Shown: positions 44,939 through 56,029 of the stretch, in pieces
How the letters are laid out: the number at the start of each line of letters is the position of its first letter
Position numbering within the stretch: the stretch's first letter is position 1
Source of the DNA: an uncultured Paracoccaceae bacterium
GTDB lineage: Bacteria; Pseudomonadota; Alphaproteobacteria; Rhodobacterales; Rhodobacteraceae
Reading direction: 5' to 3'
DNA length: 64,000 nt
Assembly (NCBI GenBank): GCA_947489325.1
Contig: CANLDA010000007.1
Coordinates: 62,001-126,000 of the forward strand
Position numbers and translations under genes: made by a program
The notes under the pieces: model-generated
What the model saw: the letters and a program-made list of their open reading frames with translations, nothing else
Told to the model about the DNA's origin: nothing
Database searches by the model: none

Positions 44939-46972
44939 TTGGGCTTGAAAGCATATACAGAGCTTTTGTTGCTACATCAAAGGGGGCACCTGTTTGCATG
45001 GGTTCCTGTGTTCCTTGGTGCGGGGATCGGGGTATATTTTTCATGGCCGACCGAGCCGGGGTTTTCCTTGCTGCTTGGTTGTGCGAGCCTTGCATTGCTG
45101 ATGTTTTGGGCTGCGCGGCAGGTTGGCGCTGGGTTTGCTCCCTTGTTTTTGGCCGTCGCACTGGTAATGACCGGGATGTGTATGTCCAGTTGGCGCAGCC
45201 ACCACGTCGCCGCACCTGTGTTGAATTTTCGCTATTACGGACCCGTAGAAGGCACGGTGGTTGGCATTGATCGGTCGCAATCAGATGCGTTGCGCGTCAC
45301 TTTGGCAGATGTGATCCTGTCGCGTGTGTCCCCGTATAAAACCCCCGCACGGGTGCGTGTGTCTTTGCACGGGCGACAAATTATCACTCCAATGCCGGGT
45401 ATGCGGGTGATGGTCACGGCGCATCTGTCGCCCCCCGGTGGCCCAGTTGAACCCGGTGGGTTTGATTTTCAACGCCACGCTTGGTTTAAACGTTTGGGCG
45501 CACTGGGCTATGCGCGCACGCCCATGATGATGCTTGCGCCGCCATCGCATGGCTTTTCGGTCTTTGCAGAACGAATGCGCTTGTCCCGGGCGATCCAGTC
45601 CATATTAGCTGGAGAGGTCGGCGGCTTTGCCGCAGCTGTCACCACAGGAGATCGCAGCGGAATTTCTCAAGACACAATGGCAGCTTTGCGTGCCTCAAAT
45701 CTTGCGCATTTGCTGGCTATTTCCGGGCTGCATATGGGGCTTTTGGCTGGATTCGTCTTTGCCGCGTTGCGTATCGGTTTGGCACTTATTCCAACCGCAG
45801 CGTTGCGCCTGCCAGTCAAGAAAATCGCAGCCACTGTGGCGTTGGTCGCCTCGGCTGCTTATTTGGCTTTGTCCGGAGGGAACGTGGCGACCGAACGCGC
45901 CTTTATCATGGCGGCAGTGGCCTTGGTCGCCGTGTCACTGAATCGACGCGCAATCAGTATGCGCGCAGTTGCCTTGGCCGCAATGATCGTATTGTTCATG
46001 CGGCCTGAATCCCTGTTGGGTCCGGGATTTCAAATGTCATTTGCCGCCACGGCAGCCTTGGTCGGGGTATTCGGAGTGCTGCGCAACTTTGACCATTGGC
46101 CCGGCCCAAGATGGCTGCGCCCTGTTTTGGCGGTTATTTTATCCTCGGCCGTAGCAGGGGCCGCGACAGCACCTTTTGGGGCAGCGCATTTCAATCAGAT
46201 CGCGCAATATGGCCTGCTGGCCAATCTTTTGGCGGTGCCGTTGATGGGGCTTGTTGTGATCCCGGCGGCGGTTATGGCCGTGGTGTTGCTGCCCTTGGGG
46301 CTTGAAGGGATTGCCCTCTGGATCATGGGATTAGGCCTGCGGTGGATTTTGTTCGTGGCCCATTGGGTGGCCGAAATAGAAGGCAGCGCAGGGGCCATTC
46401 TGCGGCCAGATCCAATCGTGTTACCCATCATGTCTGCCGGTTTCTTATTCCTGTTACTCTGGCAAGGGCGTCTGCGCTTGATTGGCTGCGTTCCAGTTGT
46501 GGCAGCCTTTGTCATTTGGTCTCAAGTTCAACGCCCAGAGGTTTTGATTTCAGAAAACGGCGGCCTTGTGGGGGTGATGACCGAAAAAGGACGCGCCTTG
46601 AGCAAAACCAAGGGGCAGGGGTTTGTCGCCCGAAATTGGTTGGAAAATGATGGGGACACCGTCACCCAACCTATGGCCGCAGACCGCTGGAACGCTGAGG
46701 ATTTGACATTGACCGTGCGCGACCAAGAAGACGGCAAGATTATTCACGTCGCAGGCAAACGCGCATTGTCTAATTTTTTAGGATGTGGTGATAAGGATAT
46801 TGTCGTGATGTCAGTGCGTTATGACGGTGTTTTACCTTGTAAGGTGTTTGATGCACGCAGTCTGCGCACCACTGGATCTGTGGCCATCACATGGCAAGAT
46901 GGACAGGCCAAAATAACAACCGCCCGCACATATGGCGGACGGCGGTTGTGGAACAATTGGATGGATCAGTAA
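44939..46972 (+). CDS. comEC: ComEC/Rec2-family DNA uptake channel protein
   Basis: ComEC forms the inner-membrane channel that brings single-stranded DNA into the cell during transformation. The 677-residue protein has N-terminal helices with a DUF4131 region (to about 200), the Competence domain with [16 protein letters not shown], many further helices, and a short C-terminal part where a full metallo-beta-lactamase domain is absent or very reduced. The start is TTG at 44939, preceded by AGAGGACAAGG. The gene is divergent from gltX and its end overlaps the end of lexA. In Rhodobacter, comEC-type proteins are needed for uptake of GTA-delivered DNA; a lysis pair of GTA type lies 7 kb away. 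Confidence 0.9.
   Translation: MGLKAYTELLLLHQRGHLFAWVPVFLGAGIGVYFSWPTEPGFSLLLGCASLALLMFWAARQVGAGFAPLFLAVALVMTGMCMSSWRSHHVAAPVLNFRYYGPVEGTVVGIDRSQSDALRVTLADVILSRVSPYKTPARVRVSLHGRQIITPMPGMRVMVTAHLSPPGGPVEPGGFDFQRHAWFKRLGALGYARTPMMMLAPPSHGFSVFAERMRLSRAIQSILAGEVGGFAAAVTTGDRSGISQDTMAALRASNLAHLLAISGLHMGLLAGFVFAALRIGLALIPTAALRLPVKKIAATVALVASAAYLALSGGNVATERAFIMAAVALVAVSLNRRAISMRAVALAAMIVLFMRPESLLGPGFQMSFAATAALVGVFGVLRNFDHWPGPRWLRPVLAVILSSAVAGAATAPFGAAHFNQIAQYGLLANLLAVPLMGLVVIPAAVMAVVLLPLGLEGIALWIMGLGLRWILFVAHWVAEIEGSAGAILRPDPIVLPIMSAGFLFLLLWQGRLRLIGCVPVVAAFVIWSQVQRPEVLISENGGLVGVMTEKGRALSKTKGQGFVARNWLENDGDTVTQPMAADRWNAEDLTLTVRDQEDGKIIHVAGKRALSNFLGCGDKDIVVMSVRYDGVLPCKVFDARSLRTTGSVAITWQDGQAKITTARTYGGRRLWNNWMDQ
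46916..46949 (-). terminator. Hairpin downstream of lexA inside the comEC 3' end
   Basis: On the minus strand, the 9-bp stem ACAACCGCC / GGCGGTTGT is followed by TATTTT. It can end lexA transcripts while being part of the comEC coding region on the other strand. Confidence 0.65.
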
Positions 46973-47667
46973 CTGCGGATAAGCCCGACCAACTTACCCT
47001 GAACCTTTACACGATCAGCCGGGTAAACCCGTGTTTCATAGACCGGATTGGCCGCCTCAAGCGCGATAGAGCTGCCTTGGTGATAGAATTTCTTCAATGT
47101 TGCTTCTTGGTCTTCGACCAAAGCCACAACGATGTCACCATTGTCGGCAGTGCGTGTTTCACGAATGATCACGGTATCGCCATCGTTGATGCCTGCCTCG
47201 ATCATCGAGTCACCCTTAACCTCCAAGGCATAATGATGCCCCGCGGAGGAGACCATCTGACCAGGCACGGCCACATGGTGATCCACATGGCTAATCGCCT
47301 CAATTGGGACACCAGCAGCAATTTTGCCCATAACCGGCAGTTCGCGCGCATACATTTCAGGCGGAAGACTGTTTGCATGTTGCTTTTGCGAGGGGCCGTC
47401 ACCATCGATCACCTTGGGTGTAAAACCTTGAGGAGCAGATGCACCGCCCATGGCGTCAGGTAATTTTACAATTTCAATGGCTCGCGCACGATGGGCCAAA
47501 CGGCGGATAAATCCCCGTTCTTCCAATGCCGTGATCAAGCGATGAATGCCTGATTTAGACCGCAAATCAAGCGCATCCTTCATCTCATCAAAGCTCGGCG
47601 GGACGCCGTCGCGTTGCAAACGTCCATGAATGAAATTCAAAAGATCGAGTTGTTTTTTCGTCAACAT
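46966..47667 (-). CDS. lexA: SOS repressor LexA
   Basis: LexA represses DNA damage genes and cleaves itself when RecA is active. The 233-residue protein has a winged helix at 1-70, the cleavage site A118-G119 in KIAAGVPI, and the catalytic pair S154 (KGDSM) and K192 (EATLKKF). The start at 47667 (MLTKKQLDL) is the family norm. Its gene has a perfect SOS box upstream, so it is self-regulated. It follows moeA on the minus strand. The other perfect SOS box in the window is at a radical SAM gene. Confidence 0.97.
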   Translation of the reverse strand: MLTKKQLDLLNFIHGRLQRDGVPPSFDEMKDALDLRSKSGIHRLITALEERGFIRRLAHRARAIEIVKLPDAMGGASAPQGFTPKVIDGDGPSQKQHANSLPPEMYARELPVMGKIAAGVPIEAISHVDHHVAVPGQMVSSAGHHYALEVKGDSMIEAGINDGDTVIIRETRTADNGDIVVALVEDQEATLKKFYHQGSSIALEAANPVYETRVYPADRVKVQGKLVGLIRSY

Positions 47668-47698
47668 CGGCATCGCCTTGGTTGTTTGTCGATGCTTT

Positions 47699-47713
47699 GT
47701 TCTAACAATGTTC
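47699..47713 (-). promoter_or_regulatory. SOS box of lexA
   Basis: GTTC-TAACAAT-GTTC is the alphaproteobacterial LexA operator, written as the plus strand. It lies 31 nt upstream of the lexA start codon, between lexA and moeA. Confidence 0.93.
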
Positions 47714-47754
47714 TTGTTTTGTGTCAACTTCGCTTCTGCGATACCATCAATTGG

Positions 47755-48930
47755 TCAAATTGGGATATACCGCAGAATATCCCCTGTGGTGCGTGCATCG
47801 TCATTTGGGGGCCGGACCACAAGGGCGTTGGCCTGAGACAAAATGCCCAGCAAAGAACTGTCTTGGCGATCAAACACCGTGATTTGCCCCCCATCAATAT
47901 GGGCCCGCATGTAATGCTGGCGCGGGCCGTTTTGGGAAATGTCATGCGCCAATGTTGCAGTTTTTTCAGGGACAGAGCTGGCAGGAAGACCCAGCATAGC
48001 GCGGATCACCGGGGTTACAAAGATATGGCCGCACACCATAGCTGAAACCGGATTGCCCGGCAGGCCAATCATCATGGCCCCAGTGGCCATCCGTCCTGCC
48101 ATCAAAGGTTTGCCCGGGCGCATCGCAATTTTGTAAAAGCTGCGGTCCATGCCAAGGTCAGCTGCCACATCGCCCACAAGATCATGATCGCCAACCGAGG
48201 CCCCACCAATGGTGATCACAAGATCGACGTCATCAGCCAACCCAAATGCGGTAACAAGAGAGGCTTTGGTATCGCGCGCAATCGGTAAAAGTCGCGCTTC
48301 GGCCCCCAAATCACGCAGCATCGCTTGCAGGCCAAAGCTGTTAGAGGCAATGATTTGATCCGGTCCTGGCGTTTCGCCCGGCATAACGAGTTCATCCCCC
48401 GTCGCCATAATGGCCACGACAGGACGGCGGGTGACGGGCACTGTGGCGATGTTCATGGCTGCCATCAGCGCAATATCAGCAGAACGCAGAACGCGTGGCG
48501 CCTGTATCATGTCACCTTTGGCAAAATCTCCGGCGGCGGGACGGATATGAAACCCTTGATCAAGATTGTCACGCAGGGTGATCTGATCACCCATGCGGTT
48601 CACATCTTCCTGAATGACCACACGTGTCGCCCCCGCAGGCAAAGGCGCGCCGGTAAATATACGGACGGCCTGACCGGCGTTTACTTGGCCGTCATAGGCA
48701 TGACCCGCCGCAGCCTCACCAACAACCGAAAATTCGGCACCCGGAGCAACCTCTTCGGCAATCATGGCATAGCCATCCATGGCCGAGGCCGCAAAAGGTG
48801 GTTGATCGCGATTGGCCATCACAGGTTCGGCCAGCACACGCCCATTGGCCTGTGCCAATGGAACATGTTCGACAGGTAAGGTGGATGTCAGTGAAAACAG
48901 ATGGTCTAGTGCCTCAGAAACGGATATCAT
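47755..48930 (-). CDS. moeA: Molybdopterin molybdenumtransferase
   Basis: MoeA inserts molybdenum into molybdopterin using adenylated MPT. The 391-residue protein has the family parts: [12 protein letters not shown] near residue 50, [11 protein letters not shown], the catalytic TGDELV region, [12 protein letters not shown] and [18 protein letters not shown] near the end. ATG overlaps the moaC stop as ATGA, so both belong to one unit with trpC, ung, trpD and trpG. Confidence 0.96.
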   Translation of the reverse strand: MISVSEALDHLFSLTSTLPVEHVPLAQANGRVLAEPVMANRDQPPFAASAMDGYAMIAEEVAPGAEFSVVGEAAAGHAYDGQVNAGQAVRIFTGAPLPAGATRVVIQEDVNRMGDQITLRDNLDQGFHIRPAAGDFAKGDMIQAPRVLRSADIALMAAMNIATVPVTRRPVVAIMATGDELVMPGETPGPDQIIASNSFGLQAMLRDLGAEARLLPIARDTKASLVTAFGLADDVDLVITIGGASVGDHDLVGDVAADLGMDRSFYKIAMRPGKPLMAGRMATGAMMIGLPGNPVSAMVCGHIFVTPVIRAMLGLPASSVPEKTATLAHDISQNGPRQHYMRAHIDGGQITVFDRQDSSLLGILSQANALVVRPPNDDARTTGDILRYIPI

Positions 48931-49412
48931 GATGCCTCGTAACGCCCTGATTTTCCACCGTCTTTCAGGGTTACGCGGATACCACCAATTTCCATGGCCT
49001 TATCCACGGCTTTTGACATGTCATAAACCGTAAGGGCGGCGATGTTGACGGCTGTCAGGGCTTCCATCTCTACGCCGGTTTGGCCGGTGGTTTTGACGGT
49101 GGCCATGATGCGTATTCCTGGCAAGGTGGCGTCAGGCGTCAAGTCTACGGAAACTTTGGTGATGGGGAGAGGGTGGCACAAAGGAATGAGGGTGGAGCAT
49201 TGTTTTGCTCCCATAATTCCCGCAAGCCTCGCCACACCCAGAACGTCACCTTTCTTGGCGCGTCCTTCATTAATGATATCAAATGTTTCACGCGCCATCT
49301 TAATGTAACCTTCGGCAGTGGCCACACGTGATGTCACAGCCTTATCGGATACGTCCACCATATGGGCATCGCCCTTGGCATCAAAATGGGTAAGACCATT
49401 GTCAGAGGGCAT
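48927..49412 (-). CDS. moaC: Cyclic pyranopterin monophosphate synthase MoaC
   Basis: MoaC catalyses the ring closure to cPMP in the first stage of molybdenum cofactor synthesis. The 161-residue protein starts [21 protein letters not shown], in parts, and shows [13 protein letters not shown] and [21 protein letters not shown], the two strongest signatures. GGAGGG, which is inside the end of trpC, serves as ribosome site for the ATG at 49412, right after the trpC stop. Confidence 0.97.
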   Translation of the reverse strand: MPSDNGLTHFDAKGDAHMVDVSDKAVTSRVATAEGYIKMARETFDIINEGRAKKGDVLGVARLAGIMGAKQCSTLIPLCHPLPITKVSVDLTPDATLPGIRIMATVKTTGQTGVEMEALTAVNIAALTVYDMSKAVDKAMEIGGIRVTLKDGGKSGRYEAS

Positions 49413-50228
49413 TTAAAACCCTCCGGGCATGGTCAACGGATTGGCCAGCAGATCACGTGTGGCACGGACCACATCCTCTTGACGCATCAGGCTTTCGCCA
49501 ATCAGGAAGGTACGTGCGCCGTAACGGGCCATATCAGCAAGATCAGCAGGCGTGCTCAACCCGCTTTCGCAAACAATCTGACGATCAGCGGGCACCAGTT
49601 TGGACAGATTTCGGGTGGTATCCAGCGTGGTTTCAAAAGTCTTGAGGTTGCGGTTGTTGATCCCCATCAATGGTGATTTCAATGCGCAGGCACGTTCCAA
49701 TTCTTCGGCGTCATGCACCTCGAGCAACACATCCATGCCCCAGCCAAAGGCCGCATCTTCCAATTCTTGTGCTTGTGTATCGCTGACGCTGGCCAGAATG
49801 ATCAAAATGCAGTCTGCGCCCAGCGCACGGGCTTCGGCCACCTGATAGGTGTCATACATGAAATCTTTGCGCAGGGCGGGTAGGGATGTCGCCTCGCGGG
49901 CTTGAACCAGAAATTCCTTGGCACCTTGAAAACTTGGCGTGTCTGTCAGCACCGACAAACATGTCGCGCCACCGTCTTCATAGGCTTTGGCCAAGGCGGG
50001 TGGGTTGAAATCCTCACGGATCAACCCTTTGGAAGGACTTGCTTTTTTAACCTCTGCGATTAAGCCATATCCGCTGCGAACCGCGCCTTGCAGGGCATTG
50101 GCAAAACCGCGTGTCGGGCTTGCGGCGCGGGCTTCGGCCTCTACCTCGGAAAGGGGTTTGGCGGCCTTGTCGGCGGCCACTTCTTCGAGTTTATAGGCCT
50201 TGATCTTATCCAGAACGGTCAGCGTCAT
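49413..50228 (-). CDS. trpC: Indole-3-glycerol phosphate synthase
   Basis: TrpC converts CdRP to indole-3-glycerol phosphate. The 271-residue TIM-barrel protein has the family signature [25 protein letters not shown], and [13 protein letters not shown]; the catalytic acid/base residues lie in these stretches. ATG overlaps the ung stop as ATGA. It follows trpG-trpD-ung in one operon. Confidence 0.97.
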   Translation of the reverse strand: MTLTVLDKIKAYKLEEVAADKAAKPLSEVEAEARAASPTRGFANALQGAVRSGYGLIAEVKKASPSKGLIREDFNPPALAKAYEDGGATCLSVLTDTPSFQGAKEFLVQAREATSLPALRKDFMYDTYQVAEARALGADCILIILASVSDTQAQELEDAAFGWGMDVLLEVHDAEELERACALKSPLMGINNRNLKTFETTLDTTRNLSKLVPADRQIVCESGLSTPADLADMARYGARTFLIGESLMRQEDVVRATRDLLANPLTMPGGF

Positions 50229-50875
50229 GATGCAGTCCAGTTAATTTGAGGCTGGCCTTGGGCGGTCAACCAGTCATTGATACGCGAAAACGGGCGCGAT
50301 CCGAAAAAGCCACGGCGCGCCGACAGCGGTGAAGGATGGGCGGTTTTCAAGATCAGATGATCGCCCGGTTTGATATAAGGTTCAAGGGCCTGCGCCTGTT
50401 TGCCCCATAACACATATGCGGTGGGGCGATGCGAGGTTTCAGCCAGTACTTGATGCGCCAAGGCTTGCCAGCCCAGCGCCTTGTGGCCGTTTGCTTCCCC
50501 GGCGGGGACCGACAACACGGTGTTGAGCAGCAAAACACCCTGACGCGCCCATGGGCGCAGATCACCTGTCAAAGGGGCTTGGCCGATATCCTCAATCATT
50601 TCCTTAAAGATATTATTGAGGCTGCGCGGTAAGGCCACATCGGGTTCCACCGAAAAGGACAGCCCATGGGCATGGCCCGGCGTGGGGTAGGGGTCTTGCC
50701 CCATGATAACCACACGTGTGTTAGCGGGGGCGCAAAATTCCAGCGCGGCAAAACGTTGGTCGGCGGGCGGCAGAATGTCACGCGTATCATCCGCCAAAGC
50801 GGCCTGAATACCCGAATAGGTCTCAGCAAAGAATGGCAGATGTGCCCAATGTTCGGGCACAGCAAGTTCGCTCAT
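50225..50875 (-). CDS. ung: Uracil-DNA glycosylase (family 1)
   Basis: Ung removes uracil from DNA. The 216-residue protein shows the water-activating motif [13 protein letters not shown] (D61) and the second motif [13 protein letters not shown] with the catalytic histidine. [18 protein letters not shown] is the usual middle part. The N-terminus is short. It sits between trpD and trpC with ATGA overlaps on both sides, an unusual place for a DNA repair gene. No SOS box is seen in front of it; it depends on the trp promoter. Confidence 0.97.
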   Translation of the reverse strand: MSELAVPEHWAHLPFFAETYSGIQAALADDTRDILPPADQRFAALEFCAPANTRVVIMGQDPYPTPGHAHGLSFSVEPDVALPRSLNNIFKEMIEDIGQAPLTGDLRPWARQGVLLLNTVLSVPAGEANGHKALGWQALAHQVLAETSHRPTAYVLWGKQAQALEPYIKPGDHLILKTAHPSPLSARRGFFGSRPFSRINDWLTAQGQPQINWTAS

Positions 50876-51897
50876 GCAGTGGCCTCGGATGTGATGCGCG
50901 CCAGTGCCTCAACTTTGGTCTTGGCCGCCCCTGAATCGATGCTTTCGCGTGCTTTTTCAACGCCTTCGCGCAAATCGCTTGCAGCATCTGCCACCACCAA
51001 TGCCGCCGCCGCATTCAACAATGTGGCATCGCGATAGGCTCCTTTGGCGCCATCCAACAACGCACGAAACGCATTGGCGTTGTCTTCTGGCGTGCCACCA
51101 ACAATGTCTGCGAAAGGATGTACCGGCAGGCCTGCGTCTTCGGGGTGCAGTTCCACATCTTTGACGATACCATCCAGTTCCAGCGCCGACACCCAGCTGA
51201 TACCTGTAATCGTCAACTCATCTGTTCCATCAGAGCCATGCACCAGCCACGCACGCTCACTGCCCAAACGACCAAGCGTTTCAGCCATGGGGCGGATCAG
51301 ATCACGCGAAAATGCGCCTGTCAGTTGACGTTTGGCACCTGCCGGATTGGTCAGCGGTCCAAGAATATTGAAAATCGTGCGGCACCCCAATTCGGTGCGG
51401 GTTGGCATCACATGCGCAATGGCTGGATGATGCATCGGCGCCATCATGAACGCGATACCGCATTCAGCAAGCGCCTTTTCAACCACATCAGGGCCAACCA
51501 TCACGTTGATACCCATTTGCGACTGAACATCCGCGGTGCCGGATTTGGAACTAAGATTGCGGTTGCCGTGTTTTGCCACAGGCACGCCGGCCCCCGCCAC
51601 AACAAAGGCTGTCGCTGTGGAAATATTCAGCGTGTGTTTGCCATCACCGCCGGTTCCTACGATGTCCATCGCGCCTTTAGGTGCCTTCACCGCATTACAT
51701 TTTGCGCGCATCACAGCGGCTGCAGCGGCGTATTCATCCACAGTTTCACCACGCGTACGCAGCGCCATCAGTAAGCCACCGATCTGACTGGGGGTTGCTT
51801 CTCCCTCAAACAGGATTTCAAAAGCGGCTTCGGCCTGCTGAGGTGTCAGCGGTCCATTGGCAGCGGCATCAATCAGCGGCTTGATGGCGTCGCTCAT
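50872..51897 (-). CDS. trpD: Anthranilate phosphoribosyltransferase
   Basis: TrpD attaches phosphoribose to anthranilate. The 341-residue protein has [18 protein letters not shown] (PRPP-binding glycine-rich motif), [18 protein letters not shown] and [17 protein letters not shown], all family markers. ATG overlaps the trpG stop and its own stop overlaps ung. Confidence 0.97.
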   Translation of the reverse strand: MSDAIKPLIDAAANGPLTPQQAEAAFEILFEGEATPSQIGGLLMALRTRGETVDEYAAAAAVMRAKCNAVKAPKGAMDIVGTGGDGKHTLNISTATAFVVAGAGVPVAKHGNRNLSSKSGTADVQSQMGINVMVGPDVVEKALAECGIAFMMAPMHHPAIAHVMPTRTELGCRTIFNILGPLTNPAGAKRQLTGAFSRDLIRPMAETLGRLGSERAWLVHGSDGTDELTITGISWVSALELDGIVKDVELHPEDAGLPVHPFADIVGGTPEDNANAFRALLDGAKGAYRDATLLNAAAALVVADAASDLREGVEKARESIDSGAAKTKVEALARITSEATA

Positions 51898-52487
51898 GCG
51901 GCATCCTTTCGCGGGGCGTTCATCACGTTCAGGAAATTTTGCAACATGGCGTGCCCGTGTTGGGACGCAATAGATTCCGGATGAAACTGCACGCCGTGGA
52001 TCGGCAATTCTTTGTGTTGCAGCCCCATAATGGTGCCATCTTCAAGCTCTGCTGTGATCTCAAGACATTCAGGCAGGGTTTCGCGCTCCACAATCAGGGA
52101 ATGATACCGTGTTGCTTCAAACGGGGTGGGCAGGCCTTCAAACAGACCTTTGTTGGTGTGGTGCATTATGCCCATCTTACCATGCACGATTTCATGGCAC
52201 CGAACGACAGTACCGCCAAAATTTTGCCCAATGGTCTGATGCCCCAGACAGACACCCAAAAGCGGTGTTTTGGTTTCAGCGGCGGCTTGGGTCATGGCAA
52301 GGCAGATACCGGCCTGATCAGGATCACACGGTCCAGGACTGAGAAGAATCCCTTCAGGATTCATCGCCATCGCCTCTTGGACATTCAGCGCATCATTGCG
52401 TTTCACCACCACATCCGCACCCAGTTCACCCAAATAGTGCACAAGGTTGTATGTGAAACTGTCGTAGTTATCTATCAGCAGCAACAT
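51894..52487 (-). CDS. trpG: Anthranilate synthase glutamine amidotransferase component
   Basis: TrpG supplies ammonia for anthranilate synthase; it may also serve para-aminobenzoate synthesis. The 197-residue class I amidotransferase has C80 in [10 protein letters not shown]169 and E171 in QFHPES, and an N-terminus [16 protein letters not shown] chose the ATG at 52487; the longer open frame from 52634 overlaps the divergent gene. trpE is not in the window. It heads the trpG-trpD-ung-trpC-moaC-moeA unit. Confidence 0.96.
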   Translation of the reverse strand: MLLLIDNYDSFTYNLVHYLGELGADVVVKRNDALNVQEAMAMNPEGILLSPGPCDPDQAGICLAMTQAAAETKTPLLGVCLGHQTIGQNFGGTVVRCHEIVHGKMGIMHHTNKGLFEGLPTPFEATRYHSLIVERETLPECLEITAELEDGTIMGLQHKELPIHGVQFHPESIASQHGHAMLQNFLNVMNAPRKDAA

Positions 52488-52632
52488 CTTGCAGTTCTTT
52501 TCCCAAAATCGGAGAACAGGGTAGAGACCCCATGTCCAGTCGCGGTATACATGTTCAGGCTTGGCGCAAAGGGTCAAGGGGGGCAAACCAAGGTTTGCCG
52601 CGAAAACAGGGGCCAATTTGAGGGCAGACAGC

Positions 52633-54102
52633 ATGGTGCGTGGATTTTTAGGTGGGATTTTCTGGGGTGGGCTTGCCTCGGTGGTGGCGATAGGGGTTGC
52701 ATCTCAGATGGCGCCATTGCCTGCTGTGATTAAGCCGCAGACAGAAACAGGCCAGACACAGACCCAAGTTCAAGATCCCGCAAGTGGGCAAACCGTTCAG
52801 GGTGGTTCACAAGCAGATCAAGCCGTTGATACTGCCAGCGCGTCTGATGCGCCATCGGGTGATGATGTGGATACGGCCGTCCTTGCCGATACTGATTCTG
52901 CCCCAGTGCCAGCTACGGCAGATGTTCAGAATGGCCTGCAAGCCCCCGATGAAGGTGGCGAGGACGTGACCGTTAGCAGCACAGGCGATACACCGCCTGT
53001 CACCGGGCAAATAACAATCCCAGTTGCGCCAGAAGGTGACGCACCTGATGTGCCGCAAGTCCAAGAAGAGCTTTCCATCGCCACAGTTCCTGCACAGCCC
53101 GTGGCCCCAGAAATTGAAGATGATGGGCTGACGACAGGTAACACCGATACTGGAAACACCGATCCTACCAACGCAGAAGTGGGCAGCACAGAAGACTTCG
53201 TCACCTTTGAAACACCCGTCACTGAAGAGATTGTTACAGGTGAAACACCTGAACTTGTGCCCGAAACACAAGAAGACGAGGTTTCATTACTGCAACCAAT
53301 TGGCACTTTGATTGAGGAAGATACGGGGTTCATCTCAAAGCGGTTGCCGTCGATTACGGATGACAGCACTGAAACCACACAGGTTGATCCCGAAGATGTG
53401 CCAGATCTTCCAACTCAAGATGTTGCGCCGATTACGGCCTTTGCTGCGGATTTCATCAATCCAGACAACAAACCCCTGATGTCCATCGTGCTGATTGATG
53501 ATCCGCAACAAGCCATTGGCCCGGATGCATTGGCGAGTTTTCCCTATCCGATCACCTATGCCATCGACACGCTCAGCCCAAATGCAGCAGAGCGGATGCG
53601 CCTATTTCGGGATCGCGGTTTGGAAGTGATGGCCATGCTGGATTTGCCACAAGGGGCCGCTGCCAGCGATGTCGAGGTCGCCTTGGCGGCCCATCTTGCT
53701 GCGTTGCCAGAATCGGTGGCCGTGCTGGAAGGTCTGGGCGATGGTTTGCAAAGCAGCCGCGAGATATCTGATCAAGTCACAGGTATCCTGTTGCAAACCG
53801 GCCATGGATTGGTGCTGTTCCCAAAAGGGTTGAACACGGCGCAAAAACTCGCCAGCCGCGAAGGTGTGCCAGCCGCCAGCGTATTCCGCGATTTTGATGG
53901 CAAAGGCCAGAACGCCGGCGCAATTCGTCGTTTTTTGGATCAGGCCGCATTTAAATCAGGTCAAGTTGGCAGCGTTGTCATGGTGGGTCGGTTGCGTGCA
54001 GAAACTGTTTCGGCCCTATTGCTCTGGGGTTTGCAAGACCGCGCCAGCACTGTGGCTCTGTCCCCGATCTCTGCGGTGCTGACACAAAACGCAGATCAGT
54101 AA
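52633..54102 (+). CDS. Divergent polysaccharide deacetylase family protein, probably inactive
   Basis: The 489-residue protein has an N-terminal membrane anchor (about 4-25), a long acidic, T-, P- and V-rich linker (about 30-270) and a C-terminal domain like the YibQ/DUF610 deacetylase group. There the opening acidic pair survives in VLIDDPQQA, but the usual HLPMEP histidine position reads MLDLPQGA and the NNHMGS motif reads [11 protein letters not shown]. So the metal site looks lost. Its job may be structural or binding in the periplasm. The start at 52633 has GAGGG upstream. It is divergent from trpG. Confidence 0.8.
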   Translation: MVRGFLGGIFWGGLASVVAIGVASQMAPLPAVIKPQTETGQTQTQVQDPASGQTVQGGSQADQAVDTASASDAPSGDDVDTAVLADTDSAPVPATADVQNGLQAPDEGGEDVTVSSTGDTPPVTGQITIPVAPEGDAPDVPQVQEELSIATVPAQPVAPEIEDDGLTTGNTDTGNTDPTNAEVGSTEDFVTFETPVTEEIVTGETPELVPETQEDEVSLLQPIGTLIEEDTGFISKRLPSITDDSTETTQVDPEDVPDLPTQDVAPITAFAADFINPDNKPLMSIVLIDDPQQAIGPDALASFPYPITYAIDTLSPNAAERMRLFRDRGLEVMAMLDLPQGAAASDVEVALAAHLAALPESVAVLEGLGDGLQSSREISDQVTGILLQTGHGLVLFPKGLNTAQKLASREGVPAASVFRDFDGKGQNAGAIRRFLDQAAFKSGQVGSVVMVGRLRAETVSALLLWGLQDRASTVALSPISAVLTQNADQ

Positions 54103-54117
54103 CCGATCCCTAAAACA

Positions 54118-54158
54118 AAAAAGACGAGGCTGCCATGTCCAGTGGGCCTCGTCTTTTT
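54118..54158. terminator. Bidirectional terminator after the deacetylase-like gene
   Basis: A 13-bp stem AAAAAGACGAGGC / GCCTCGTCTTTTT with a 15-nt loop lies between two convergent genes. T's follow on both strands. Confidence 0.9.
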
Positions 54159-54193
54159 CATGTCAGATAAGGCCCCAGCCTTATCAGCACGTT

Positions 54194-54925
54194 CTAGTCA
54201 TCATTCACAATCAAGCGCAGATGCGGCACGCGGGTGGCGGTTTGCCGGGTGCGTGAGGTTGTGAGGTTCGTTGTCTGAGTGGCCACCTTTATCGCGGGGC
54301 GTTCCAACAATTCTCCATCGGATGATACAAGCTCATGCGCATTGTGGCGAAAGATCGGATCCAAGGTTTTTGTTTGCATCTCTGGTTTCGATGTTTGATG
54401 AGTAATGGGACGCAAAAGGCTGCTTTGTAGGGTCAGTCGTCGAGGCGCGCGACCAATATCACCACGCCAAGCGACACAGCCCAGAATACGGGTCACATCC
54501 CCAAGATCACTGCGCAACGGCAGCAAAATCATCTGCGCCTCAAGCTGTCCTCGGCCATATCCTGCATCGCTGTAAAACGTCAGACGTCCGGTGGCAGGAC
54601 CGGCAAACACGTCTTCCAGAACGCTACGAAATTCATCGCGAGAATCAAAGGCAATCATGGAGGACACAGGCATGCCGCGCACCTCCATGCCCATCAGGTT
54701 GCTGATGACAGACCCTGCAATGCGAAACCGGGCCATGCCGGGGGCTGCGCGTTCCAAAATGAAAGAGTGCGACAGCGCTTGTTGAATGCCACGTGGGTCT
54801 ACTTCGGCACGCGATGGCATATCGCGGCCTTCTCGAAGGGCCTCCCAATAGGCTTCTACCTCGTTTAGTGCGCTGAAACGCTGCAACGGTACGACGTTGA
54901 TATTGGACTGATTGCTTTCAAACAT
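54194..54925 (-). CDS. PAS_5 domain protein (MopJ-like)
   Basis: The 243-residue protein belongs to the PAS_5 group by its pattern ALNEVEAYWEALREGRDMPSRAEVDP and later FRIAGSVISNLMGMEVRGMPVSSM, each in parts. This is a single PAS domain with a C-terminal tail of low complexity rich in T and R. In Caulobacter a protein of this family (MopJ) modulates cell-cycle and nutrient signalling. No output domain is present. A MopJ-like role is an inference from the family only. Confidence 0.8.
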   Translation of the reverse strand: MFESNQSNINVVPLQRFSALNEVEAYWEALREGRDMPSRAEVDPRGIQQALSHSFILERAAPGMARFRIAGSVISNLMGMEVRGMPVSSMIAFDSRDEFRSVLEDVFAGPATGRLTFYSDAGYGRGQLEAQMILLPLRSDLGDVTRILGCVAWRGDIGRAPRRLTLQSSLLRPITHQTSKPEMQTKTLDPIFRHNAHELVSSDGELLERPAIKVATQTTNLTTSRTRQTATRVPHLRLIVNDD

Positions 54926-55135
54926 CTTTCACCTCGAATGAGCGCTTGGCTCTTTCGTGACCGGTTACGTTAACCTTTGCCACATACTCCTTACCACAAA
55001 CTTAATATCGCAGATTTTCATGAAATTCGGGGAAAAACCGTTTCAAATGGTTAACTCGGGTGATCGTTGCCAACAATGCTTGCCCCCAATGCCGCAATTC
55101 CGTTAGGTGAAAGCGGAACAAGAAGGAGAGGCCAG

Positions 55136-56026
55136 GTGCTTCAATCAATGACCGGATTTGCCGCCGCCAAAGGCTGCGCGCATGGCTATAGCTGGAGCTG
55201 GGATCTGCGCAGCGTGAATTCCAAGGGGCTTGATTTGCGTCTGCGGGTGCCGGATTGGATCGACGGTCTTGAGGCGCAATTGCGTGCTGCTCTTGGCAAG
55301 TCGATTGGACGCGGGTCGGTCAGTCTGAGCCTGAAAGTACAGCGCGACGAAGAAGACGTTGCACTGAGCGTCAATACCGCACAGTTGAACGCCGTGCTAA
55401 ACGCGATGGCTGAAATTGAACAGGCGGCCATGGACAAGGGGCTATCTTTGTCCCCATCGCGCCCCAGTGATCTGTTGACTGCGCGCGGCGTGTTGGAAAG
55501 TGGCGCGACGCAACATGACACAACGCCCCTTCGTACGGCCTTGGTGAATGAATTAGGTGGCTTGTTGGCCAGCTTTCACGAAATGCGCAACGCAGAAGGT
55601 GAAAAACTGCATTCGGTTTTATTGGATCAACTGACACAGGTTGAAAGCCTGACCAAAGCTGCTGCCGTTTTGGCAGAACAACGCAAGGACGAAATGGCGC
55701 AGAACCTGCGCGTCAATCTGGATCGTGTTTTGCAAAACAGCGAAGGGGCAGATGCAGGCCGTGTGGCACAGGAACTGGCAATGATTGCCGTAAAATCCGA
55801 CGTAACCGAGGAAATCGATCGCCTGCACGCCCATGTCAGCGCCGCACGCGATCTGATTGCCACGCAAGGTCCGGTGGGGCGTAAACTGGATTTCCTGATG
55901 CAGGAATTCAACCGCGAGGCCAACACATTGTGTTCCAAGGCCCAGAATGTAGAATTGACCCGCGTGGGGCTGGATTTGAAGGCAGTGATCGACCAGATGC
56001 GCGAACAAGTACAGAATGTGGAATAA
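55136..56026 (+). CDS. yicC: YicC/YloC family endoribonuclease
   Basis: The 296-residue protein has the YicC N-terminal signature LQSMTGFAAAKG and LRSVNSKGLDLRLRVPDW, in parts, and the DUF1732 C-terminal signature DVTEEIDRLHAHVSAAR, GRKLDFLMQEFNREANTL. Members cleave RNA. The start is GTG at 55136 with a good AAGGAG upstream; the longer ATG frame runs into noncoding sequence. It precedes gmk by 3 nt, a common gene order. Confidence 0.94.
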   Translation: MLQSMTGFAAAKGCAHGYSWSWDLRSVNSKGLDLRLRVPDWIDGLEAQLRAALGKSIGRGSVSLSLKVQRDEEDVALSVNTAQLNAVLNAMAEIEQAAMDKGLSLSPSRPSDLLTARGVLESGATQHDTTPLRTALVNELGGLLASFHEMRNAEGEKLHSVLLDQLTQVESLTKAAAVLAEQRKDEMAQNLRVNLDRVLQNSEGADAGRVAQELAMIAVKSDVTEEIDRLHAHVSAARDLIATQGPVGRKLDFLMQEFNREANTLCSKAQNVELTRVGLDLKAVIDQMREQVQNVE

Positions 56027-56029
56027 GAC

